12,341 nucleotides of DNA, taken from the NCBI GenBank assembly GCA_046734675.1, contig JBKPRU010000254.1:1-12341 (forward strand), read 5' to 3'. The stretch comes from QHWT01 sp046734675. Lineage in GTDB: Bacteria > Acidobacteriota > Vicinamibacteria > Vicinamibacterales > 2-12-FULL-66-21. A model generated the notes under the pieces. That model was not told the DNA's origin. It did not search any database and was given only the letters and a program-made list of their open reading frames with translations. The translations under genes and the position numbers were made by a program. The first letter of the stretch is position 1; every line of letters starts with the position of its first letter. Shown piece by piece: positions 7,137-12,341 of this stretch.

Positions 7137-7250
7137 GGCTCAGGGCTCAGGGCTCACGGTACTTTCTCAAAGGGCGGCCCCGCGGCCGCCCTTTTTATTT
7201 TTATATTTAGCAAGCCCCTGAGCATGAGCCATGAGTCGTGAGCCGCGCGT
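7135..7250. repeat. Heptamer repeat arms around a terminator (AGGGCTC words)
   Basis: The left arm is three perfect tandem copies of AGGGCTC (7135-7155), beginning inside the TAG stop of the DD-peptidase gene. The right arm (about 7212-7244), read on the reverse strand, contains GGCTCAC, GACTCAT, GGCTCAT and GCTCAG, the same kind of word in the opposite orientation. The terminator at 7169-7201 sits between the arms. Confidence 0.75.
7169..7201 (+). terminator. Intrinsic terminator of the DD-peptidase gene
   Basis: An 11-bp perfect stem (AAAGGGCGGCC at 7169-7179 and GGCCGCCCTTT at 7184-7194) with a CCGC loop is followed by a T-rich tail (TTATTTTTAT). The reverse strand has only three T residues after the stem, so it works mainly for the forward gene. 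Confidence 0.9.
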
Positions 7251-7259
7251 CCTCGCGCG

Positions 7260-8108
7260 TCAGCGATAGCCGCGCTGCACGGCCGCCGCGTCGAGCGTCA
7301 GCGTCGCGATGGCGTCGACGGCGGGCATGACGGGGCGCGGCGCGTGGCGGCCGTCGAATGCCTTCAAATAGCGCTGGCACACGTCGCAGCCGTACAGGCG
7401 ATAGAGACCGTCGCGGGTTGCGAACGAGGTGATCTTCGATCGATCGCCGTTGCGGCAGAACGGGCAGGCGAGCTGGTGGAAGCGCCAGCGCGACGCGCAC
7501 CGGCCGCAGATCAGCATCCGCTCGGCGGCTGGCGTGATCAGCGAGAAGTCCGGCTCCCCGCCGCAGAGCGGACACGTTCCTTCCGTCCATCCCTGAAACA
7601 GCGTCCGCGCCATCACCGCGTCGGCACACCGCGAGAGAAAGGGCCGCATCGCCAGCAGCAGCAGCGGTTCGAGTCCGGCAATCCCGGGCGCGACGTCGCC
7701 GCCGCCGGCGGACGCCGGACGCGCCGCTTCGTACCAGTTGCGGATCGCGGCGGGCAGCTGGTCGGCGTCGCGCGCCAGCACATCGACGCGGCGGAAGTCT
7801 TCGGCCTCGATCGCGTCGTGCGTGCGCATCGCTTCGGCGGTCGAGCGCACCAGGAACCGCAGATCGCTCCAGTCGATCGGAATCTGTTCGAAGGCGAGGA
7901 TTGGCTTGCCGCCGGTGAGCGCCTTTTCGAGCTGCGTGGTCTCGAGATTCATTTTCGGCAGCGGCACGCGCGATTGCACGCGGCGCTGCAGCAGCAGCAG
8001 CTGGATCTGCAGGTCCGCCGCCGACCCCAGGTCCGGTTGCTCCTCTTTGAGGCGGCGAAGCTCCTGGACTTCGCGCGGCTCACTGCGTTGCTGAGATGTG
8101 CGCTCCAC
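7260..8108 (-). CDS. fdhE: Formate dehydrogenase accessory protein FdhE
   Basis: Cytoplasmic protein of 282 residues needed for maturation of formate dehydrogenases. In E. coli, FdhE is an iron-binding, rubredoxin-like protein that interacts with the catalytic subunit. Four CxxC pairs are visible: CPLC 179-182, CGRC 201-204, CPFC 215-218 and CDVC 241-244. The end (YLKAFD, then VDAIATLTLDAAAVQRGY) matches the E. coli C-terminus (YLKILY, then DDLASLVLDARMEQEGY). The N-terminal stretch EVQELRRLKEEQP followed by a leucine-rich helix aligns with the E. coli start region. This supports the GTG at 8108 rather than an internal start; no SD precedes it, and a -10-like TAAAAT stands only 6 nt upstream. 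No formate dehydrogenase subunit or FdhD gene is in the window, so its partner is elsewhere or outside. It lies after a receptor gene on the same strand but behind a terminator, so it is probably transcribed separately. Confidence 0.92.
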   Translation of the reverse strand: MERTSQQRSEPREVQELRRLKEEQPDLGSAADLQIQLLLLQRRVQSRVPLPKMNLETTQLEKALTGGKPILAFEQIPIDWSDLRFLVRSTAEAMRTHDAIEAEDFRRVDVLARDADQLPAAIRNWYEAARPASAGGGDVAPGIAGLEPLLLLAMRPFLSRCADAVMARTLFQGWTEGTCPLCGGEPDFSLITPAAERMLICGRCASRWRFHQLACPFCRNGDRSKITSFATRDGLYRLYGCDVCQRYLKAFDGRHAPRPVMPAVDAIATLTLDAAAVQRGYR

Positions 8109-8114
8109 GTCGCG

Positions 8115-8120
8115 ATTTTA
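8115..8120 (-). promoter_or_regulatory. Possible -10 element directly before the fdhE start
   Basis: The reverse strand reads TAAAAT, ending 6 nt before the GTG at 8108. Such spacing would give a transcript starting at or next to the start codon, that is, a leaderless mRNA, which fits the missing SD. No good -35 is visible, because the upstream sequence is the heptamer repeat. Confidence 0.35.
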
Positions 8121-8136
8121 TGTCAGAGACGGGAGA

Positions 8137-8304
8137 AAGGCGGAAGGCGGAAGACGGAAGACGCAAGCGGAAGACGGAAACAATGAGACGTGGAGAGAAG
8201 ACGGGAATGAAAAAACGGCGGTGCCGCCGAAGCAGCACCGCCGTTCTGACATTCCGTCTTCGGACTTCGTTCCGTCTTCCGTCTTCCGCCTTCTGGTCTT
8301 CTTC
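8137..8304. repeat. Heptamer repeat arms in inverted orientation around a terminator (AGRCGGA words)
   Basis: Left arm: AGGCGGA, AGGCGGA, AGACGGA, AGACGCA and degenerate copies (about 8138-8179). Right arm (about 8253-8292): the same words on the opposite strand. The 20 bases 8144-8163 are the exact complement of 8273-8292, 109 bp away. The terminator at 8210-8245 is in the middle. The right arm ends 12 bp before the receptor stop codon. Confidence 0.85.
8210..8245 (-). terminator. Intrinsic terminator with TTCG tetraloop after the second receptor gene
   Basis: On the reverse strand a 14-bp stem (AACGGCGGTGCTGC / GCGGCACCGCCGTT, one G-U pair) closes on a TTCG tetraloop and runs into a tract of six T residues. 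It lies about 60 bp after the stop of the receptor gene and separates it from fdhE. Confidence 0.92.
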
Positions 8305-11028
8305 CTAGAAGCTCCAGCGTGCGCCGATGCGGACCTGGCGAGGATTCATCAGCCCGCCTGGCGTGTTGAACGGCAGGTCGAACGATTCGCCGGTCGGCAG
8401 TGTCACGGCAGTCGGCCTCGTGACCACGCTGGTCACCGTGCCGCGGTTCGTCAGGTTCTCGATGTCGACATACACGCCGAACCGGTTCGTGCCCGCGTTG
8501 ACGTTCTTTTCGAGCCGGAGGTCGAGTTGCGACCGGGTCGGCAGGTGATACGTGGCGCGCGGCTCGATGGTGATCCGGCGGTACGTCGAACTCAGCCCCG
8601 TGGTGTTCAAGAGCGAGTTCGTGAACTGCTCGATCCGGCCATACGGGAGACCGCTGGTCGCGCGCCAGTACGCGTTGACCGACGCTTCGACCTTTGGAAT
8701 CTGGTAGCTCCCGAGCAGCTTGAACTCGTGCTTCGGCGTGAAGCTGAGTTCACCCTGCGGGTTCACCAGCGCCAGGTTTGGCGTCTCGAACTGACGTGTC
8801 GAGACCTGCGCGGCACTCGTGTTGTCGACGTTCCCGTCCGCCTTGGCGAAGACGTACGACACCTGCGCTTGCCAGCGGTTCGTATACCGCTTGTTCAACA
8901 CCGCCATGAACGCCCGGTACTTGCGGAATGGATCGACGGTCCCGATCACGCCGCCATTCGGGTCGAGGTACTGGAACCCTTCGACGTTTCGAATGAGGTA
9001 ATCGGTGTTGGACACCGTGCGGTTCTGCCACTGATACAGGGTGATCGGCTGGTCGGTTTCCGTGGTGGTTTGGATTGGCGACCACCGGGCTGACGGAGCC
9101 ACCGAGTTCACGAAGTTCTTGTTGTCGCGCCAGATACCCGTCAGCGACAAGCGCATGGTCCCGCTCACCGCCCGCTCGAAGCCGAGCGTGACCTCGTCGA
9201 CGCGCGGGTGTTTGATGTCGTCCGCGACCTTGTACAGGATCGACGGCACGCGGTCGATCTCCTCGAGGTTGTTGACGTCACCGTCGATCACGAGATAGGT
9301 GACCGCGTCGCTCACGCCGGGCAGCGCCCGATTGAACAACTGTGTCTGCGGCCCTTCGTAATACCAGCCGTACGAGCCCTTGACGACCGTGCGGTTGTCG
9401 CCGGCCACGTCGAAGGCGAGGCCGACGCGGGGCGCCCAGTTGCTGCTCGAATACACGTTGCCGCCACTCTCGCCCTTCCCCTGGACGTAATCGCCGCGCA
9501 CGCCGAGGTTCGCGGTCAGGCGGTTGGTGAGATGCCACGCGTCCTGCGCGAACACCGACTGCCGCGTGTTGACCGCCGAGAGATCGTAGCTGTAGCTGTA
9601 CGCGTAGTACGGCACGCCGCCGTAGTCGTAGAAGTACAGGTTGTTGTTGTACCCGTACCGGTCGCGCGTCGTGCTGTGCTCGATTTCAGCGCCGAACTTC
9701 AGCTCGTGGCGTCCGAACTTTTCGGCATAGTGCGTGATGTTGGCGTTCACCTGGTCGCGTGTGCGATCGGCGTAGTAGAACCAGCCCTGTGAGTCCGTCA
9801 CCAGCCCGAGCTCGTTGCCGTGGGCGGATGCGGTCGACTCCGGGTTCAAATCGTAGAACCCCCACCAGCCCGTGTACTTCACCTCGGCGAACGTGTTCGA
9901 GTTGAAGAGATGCCGGAACTGGGTCATCCAGACGTACTCAGGGGCGTCCTCGCGATTGGTCAGCAGGTCGTTGGCAATCAACGCCGACACACCCGCCCGG
10001 CCGATGATGTTGTAGGCGTCGTACTGCAGATGGCCGGTGATGTTGTTGTTCGGGTTCGGCTGCCACGTCAGCTTCAGATTCAGGCGCGGGCTCACTTCGT
10101 GACGCTTGGTCACGCCGCCTGTGGGATCCGTTTCGAGCAGGAAGCGCTGCGCGCTCGCGAAGAAGAACAGCTTGTTCTGCTTGATTGGACCGCCGAACTG
10201 CGTGGTGATGTCCGCGTACTTCTTCGTCTTGGCGGGATCCGCGAGCGAGGGATTCTGCGCCGCGATCTCGTCCGACACGTTGTTGCTGCCCATGCTGCCG
10301 TTCGATCCGAAGAAGTCGAACAGGCCGGAGAACCGGTTGCCGCCAGACTTGGTGATCGTGTTGACCACCGCGCCGGTGAAGCCGCCGTACTCCGCCGGAG
10401 CGCCAAGCCCCTGGAACTGGTACTCCTCGACGACGTTGTAGTTGTAGAACGTCCACGCGGTGCCGCCGGAGGGGTCACGCGTGTCGACGCCGTCGATCAG
10501 CAGCGCGTTGCCCGAGTCGGCGCCGCCGCCGTAGGCCGAGCCGTTGCTGATGCCCGGCGCATAGTTCAGCACGTTGATCGCCGTGCGGGTGATCGGCGCG
10601 CTGAACAGCAGCGACTGCGAGATCGTCGTCTCGGTCGCGCTGCTCTTGACGTCGACGACCGGCGATTCGCCGGTGACCGTGACGTTTTCCGACAGGCCCC
10701 CCACCTTCATCGCGAGATCGATCGCCAGTTCCCGTCCTGGTGAGATCTGGATGTTTTGCTGACTGGCTTTCTGAAAGCCGCTCAGTTCCGCCGACACCGC
10801 ATACGTGCCGACTTCCAGCGCCGGGAAGCGATAGGTGCCACTCGCGTCGGTGACCTGCGTGGTCGTGCCCTGCTTGCCCGTCAGCGTCACGGTGACGCCG
10901 GGCAGGACGGCGCCCTGTTCGTCCTTGATCGACCCGGTGATCGAGCCGGTCAAGGTCTGCGACAGGACTGGCGCCGCAGTCAGTGCGGCCAGCAGCAGCA
11001 CTGCGGCAATCCTGATAACTCTGTGCAT
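8305..11028 (-). CDS. Second Oar-like TonB-dependent receptor with carboxypeptidase-regulatory-like domain
   Basis: Outer-membrane receptor of 907 residues. The ATG at 11028 is preferred: it opens a signal peptide (MHRVIRIAAVLLLAALTAAPVLSQ) and has GAGGAGG 11 nt upstream. The TTG at 11055 would add nine acidic residues before the signal. Residues about 26-108 are a carboxypeptidase-regulatory-like domain (GSITGSIKDEQGAVLPGVTV). The connector VTVTGESPVVDV, common in acidobacterial receptors, comes next. The plug domain (LLIDGVDTRDPSGG, EYGGFTGAVVNTITKSGGNR) leads into a barrel ending in Phe (IGARWSF). I see no cysteine, unlike the first receptor of this window, whose barrel carries a C-terminal cysteine pair; the two barrels belong to different subgroups. 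It is the second gene of an operon with the small protein at 11387-11052 (23 bp between stop and ATG). A terminator follows. The substrate is unknown. Confidence 0.92.
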   Translation of the reverse strand: MHRVIRIAAVLLLAALTAAPVLSQTLTGSITGSIKDEQGAVLPGVTVTLTGKQGTTTQVTDASGTYRFPALEVGTYAVSAELSGFQKASQQNIQISPGRELAIDLAMKVGGLSENVTVTGESPVVDVKSSATETTISQSLLFSAPITRTAINVLNYAPGISNGSAYGGGADSGNALLIDGVDTRDPSGGTAWTFYNYNVVEEYQFQGLGAPAEYGGFTGAVVNTITKSGGNRFSGLFDFFGSNGSMGSNNVSDEIAAQNPSLADPAKTKKYADITTQFGGPIKQNKLFFFASAQRFLLETDPTGGVTKRHEVSPRLNLKLTWQPNPNNNITGHLQYDAYNIIGRAGVSALIANDLLTNREDAPEYVWMTQFRHLFNSNTFAEVKYTGWWGFYDLNPESTASAHGNELGLVTDSQGWFYYADRTRDQVNANITHYAEKFGRHELKFGAEIEHSTTRDRYGYNNNLYFYDYGGVPYYAYSYSYDLSAVNTRQSVFAQDAWHLTNRLTANLGVRGDYVQGKGESGGNVYSSSNWAPRVGLAFDVAGDNRTVVKGSYGWYYEGPQTQLFNRALPGVSDAVTYLVIDGDVNNLEEIDRVPSILYKVADDIKHPRVDEVTLGFERAVSGTMRLSLTGIWRDNKNFVNSVAPSARWSPIQTTTETDQPITLYQWQNRTVSNTDYLIRNVEGFQYLDPNGGVIGTVDPFRKYRAFMAVLNKRYTNRWQAQVSYVFAKADGNVDNTSAAQVSTRQFETPNLALVNPQGELSFTPKHEFKLLGSYQIPKVEASVNAYWRATSGLPYGRIEQFTNSLLNTTGLSSTYRRITIEPRATYHLPTRSQLDLRLEKNVNAGTNRFGVYVDIENLTNRGTVTSVVTRPTAVTLPTGESFDLPFNTPGGLMNPRQVRIGARWSF

Positions 11029-11039
11029 GTCTGGTTCTG

Positions 11040-11046
11040 CCTCCTC
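11040..11046 (-). promoter_or_regulatory. Shine-Dalgarno GAGGAGG of the second receptor
   Basis: GAGGAGG on the reverse strand, 11 nt before the ATG at 11028, just after the stop codon of the upstream small gene. The spacing is long but the complementarity is high, and no other start suits it better. Confidence 0.6.
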
Positions 11047-11051
11047 AGTGC

Positions 11052-11387
11052 TCAACGGACCGGAGATTTCACCGGCTTGCGATCGTGATTGATCGACCAG
11101 ATCGTGAAACCGACGCCGGCGCCCATCAAGGCGAGGGTGACCGCGCCCTTCTTCGTCTTGAAGAACGACTGTGAGCTGCCGGTCGCGCCCGGTTGATCCT
11201 GGGCGGAAGCCGCGGGACCGCTCGTGCGCGCGAGCACTGCACGGCTCGCCGGAGACAAGCGGGTCAGCGCGGTGGAGCTCCCGTTCGTGCCCGGCGTGTC
11301 AGCCGCAGCACAGGGCACCGCGGCAGCACCGAGCGCGAGCGTGATGCTCAACGCGCAGGCCGCAGTGCGGGTCAAGGATGGTGTCAA
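11052..11387 (-). CDS. Small secreted or membrane protein upstream of the receptor, unknown function
   Basis: The 111-residue product starts with TTG at 11387, decided by an excellent SD (AAGGAGGAGGA, 11404-11394) 6 nt upstream. An N-terminal signal (about 5-29, ending PCAAAD) is followed by a Ser/Ala/Gly-rich linker. Then comes FFKTKKGAVTLALMGAGVGF, a short hydrophobic segment (about 81-97), and a basic tail (SINHDRKPVKSPVR). If the signal is cleaved, the mature protein would carry one transmembrane or membrane-dipping helix near its C-terminus. It is first in an operon with the receptor, 23 bp apart, which suggests a joint role such as assembly or stability of the receptor; this is inference from context. 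I do not recognise a named family. Confidence 0.75.
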   Translation of the reverse strand: MTPSLTRTAACALSITLALGAAAVPCAAADTPGTNGSSTALTRLSPASRAVLARTSGPAASAQDQPGATGSSQSFFKTKKGAVTLALMGAGVGFTIWSINHDRKPVKSPVR

Positions 11388-11393
11388 AGTAGA

Positions 11394-11404
11394 TCCTCCT
11401 CCTT
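11394..11404 (-). promoter_or_regulatory. Strong Shine-Dalgarno selecting a TTG start
   Basis: AAGGAGGAGGA on the reverse strand, 6 nt before TTG at 11387. No ATG or GTG is available at a suitable distance, so the rare TTG start is well supported. Confidence 0.75.
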
Positions 11405-11471
11405 CGGCGGTAATCGCGGCGGTGCAGCAAGCGGAATGCCGCGTGCGATCCCGTTCTCGATTTGGGCGTAA

Positions 11472-11500
11472 GTTCTAATGCTAAAATGGTTAACCGTCAA
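11472..11500 (-). promoter_or_regulatory. Promoter of the small-protein/receptor operon
   Basis: On the reverse strand TTGACG (11500-11495) and TAGAAC (11477-11472) are exactly 17 bp apart. The predicted start is near 11465, with a leader of about 78 nt before the TTG at 11387. The forward-strand -10 of the sulfatase-like gene lies inside its spacer. Confidence 0.5.
11479..11487 (+). promoter_or_regulatory. Extended -10 promoter of the sulfatase-like gene
   Basis: TGCTAAAAT (TGn plus TAAAAT at 11482-11487), about 79 bp before the GTG at 11566. The -35 region is weak. It overlaps the divergent promoter on the other strand. Confidence 0.5.
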
Positions 11501-11523
11501 GCGCGGACGCTCGTTGATCACCA

Positions 11524-11537
11524 GAAGTTCGAACTTC
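11524..11537. promoter_or_regulatory. 14-bp perfect palindrome in the sulfatase-gene leader
   Basis: GAAGTTCGAACTTC is fully palindromic. It lies about 30 bp after the predicted forward transcription start and upstream of the divergent promoter. This is a typical place for a dimeric repressor, but no regulator is known. Confidence 0.4.
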
Positions 11538-11565
11538 ATCACCGCGCAATCCAACCCCTTGAATC

Positions 11566-12341
11566 GTGCCTAAGCGCAGCTCCGCCGCCGGGTCCCGGCC
11601 GTCGAAGTCGGCGTCACCTCATCCTGAGCTCCCGCGGCCGCGCTCCGTCACGCCGCGATGGCTGTTCATCACCATTGCTGCACTGTTGGTCACTGGGGCA
11701 GCTGCCGTATTCCTCGTTCGTCCGCGGCACGTCGTGTCCGGCGAAGCCGACTTCGGCACGCTCCCGCGCGGAGTAAATCGCTCCGCGCTGAATCTCGTCG
11801 TCGTCACGCTGGACACCACGCGCGCCGACCGGATCGGCGCCTACGGGCGCGCGAACGCGGGCACGCCTCAGCTCGACGCGCTGGCCGGGGAGGGCGTCCT
11901 CTTCGATCACGCGAGCACGGCGGCGCCGATCACGTTGCCGGCCCACTCGTCGCTGTTCACCGGCCGCTTCCCACCGCAGCACGGCGTCCGCGACAACGGC
12001 GGCTATTTCCTCAACGAGAAGGAGCAGACGCTTGCGGAGGTCCTCAAAGCACGCGGCTACGCGACCGGGGGCTTCATCGCCGCGTATGTCCTCGACTCGA
12101 AGTGGGGCATCTCGCAGGGCTTCGACACCTACTTCGATGATTTCGATCTGTCGAAGTACCGCGTGTTCTCGATGGGGAACATCCAGCGTCCCGGCAACGA
12201 GGTGGTCGATCACGCACTGCCGTGGATCGATCAGCATCGCGGCTCTCCGTTCTTCGCGTGGGTGCATTTGTACGATCCCCACACGCCCTATGCGCCGCCG
12301 GAGCCGTTCAAGAGCCAGTTCGCCGCCGACCCGTATCAGGG
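11566..12341 (+). CDS. Membrane-anchored sulfatase-like hydrolase with Thr at the nucleophile position, 3'-truncated by the window
   Basis: 258 complete codons are visible; the gene runs off the end. In-frame TGA at 11560 and GTG at 11566 fix the start; no SD is seen. A basic, proline-rich N-terminus (MPKRSSAAGSRPSKS) precedes a transmembrane helix at about 32-51. The sulfatase fold begins at NLVVVTLDTTRADRIGAYG (76-94), with D83 and D88 near the metal site. The signature region reads APITLPAHSSLFTGRFPPQH (120-139). Canonical sulfatases have C/S-x-P-x-R there, with Cys or Ser converted to formylglycine; here it is T123-L-P-A-H127. This variant is common in acidobacterial sulfatase-like proteins, some with C-terminal TPR repeats. 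Later HLYDPHTPY (234-242) fits the family. Thr suggests phosphoester or phosphoethanolamine chemistry as known for other alkaline-phosphatase superfamily members, so sulfatase activity is doubtful. Confidence 0.88.
   Translation, partial: MPKRSSAAGSRPSKSASPHPELPRPRSVTPRWLFITIAALLVTGAAAVFLVRPRHVVSGEADFGTLPRGVNRSALNLVVVTLDTTRADRIGAYGRANAGTPQLDALAGEGVLFDHASTAAPITLPAHSSLFTGRFPPQHGVRDNGGYFLNEKEQTLAEVLKARGYATGGFIAAYVLDSKWGISQGFDTYFDDFDLSKYRVFSMGNIQRPGNEVVDHALPWIDQHRGSPFFAWVHLYDPHTPYAPPEPFKSQFAADPYQ

Noticed and set aside
8137..8304. CRISPR array
   Set aside because: The repeat unit is only about 7 bp with no spacers of constant length, the orientation flips in the middle, and no cas genes are near.
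8096..9093. Forward frames running from the fdhE start through the heptamer repeat into the receptor region
   Set aside because: They translate the repeat and terminator and then run antisense to the receptor gene; no SD or domain.
9820..10743. Forward open frame (307 codons) opposite the second receptor
   Set aside because: It is antisense to the receptor, with the Val/Arg/Glu-rich composition of complementary codons and no domain.
1..12341. Insertion sequence, prophage or integrative element
   Set aside because: No transposase, integrase, terminal inverted repeats with target duplications, or tRNA attachment site was found; the genes are ordinary acidobacterial chromosomal families.

Overview
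The window looks like a chromosomal segment of a GC-rich Acidobacteriota genome, most likely of the Vicinamibacteria type. This is inferred from gene families, not from a marker gene. It carries a VWFA-related 'Acidobacterial domain' secreted protein, two Oar-like outer-membrane receptors with an N-terminal carboxypeptidase-regulatory-like domain, and a membrane-anchored sulfatase-like enzyme with the T-L-P-x-H active-site variant. These families are strongly expanded in Acidobacteria. Genes are single or in short operons, separated by clear intrinsic terminators.

Layout: (1) 1-1164 (+) is the 3' part of a VWA-domain protein, closed by a strong terminator. (2) 1316-4414 (+) is a 1032-residue Oar-like TonB-dependent receptor, with an extended -10 promoter just after that terminator and a bidirectional terminator behind it. 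(3) 4545-4966 (-) holds a probable 69-residue small protein with a strong Shine-Dalgarno (SD) sequence, preceded by a more doubtful ORF that overlaps it by ATGA. (4) 5061-5576 (-) encodes a four-helix membrane protein of unknown function. (5) 5577-6062 is a non-coding divergent promoter region. (6) 6063-7136 (+) is a secreted serine DD-peptidase of the PBP7/D-Ala-D-Ala carboxypeptidase S11 type with an unusually basic linker. (7) 7260-8108 (-) is FdhE, a formate dehydrogenase accessory protein with four CxxC pairs; no formate dehydrogenase subunits are in view. (8) 8305-11387 (-) is a two-gene operon: a 111-residue secreted or membrane small protein (TTG start, excellent SD) followed by a 907-residue Oar-like receptor. 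(9) 11388-11565 holds overlapping divergent promoters and a 14-bp palindrome. (10) 11566 to the window end (+) is the 5' part of a sulfatase/phosphodiesterase-like enzyme.

Most gene products act in the cell envelope: two outer-membrane receptors, a secreted VWA protein, a murein DD-peptidase, a membrane protein and an anchored hydrolase. FdhE is the only clearly cytoplasmic protein. The receptors may import or bind polymers or large substrates, but no substrate can be read from the sequence.

The most unusual signal is not a gene. Four intergenic gaps contain imperfect tandem repeats with a period of about 7 bp: AGRCGGA, AGGGCTC, AGGACGG and more weakly AATCCCG-like words. The repeats appear in opposite orientation on the two sides of the gap, and in three of the four cases an intrinsic terminator sits between the arms. 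The words differ from gap to gap while the architecture stays the same.
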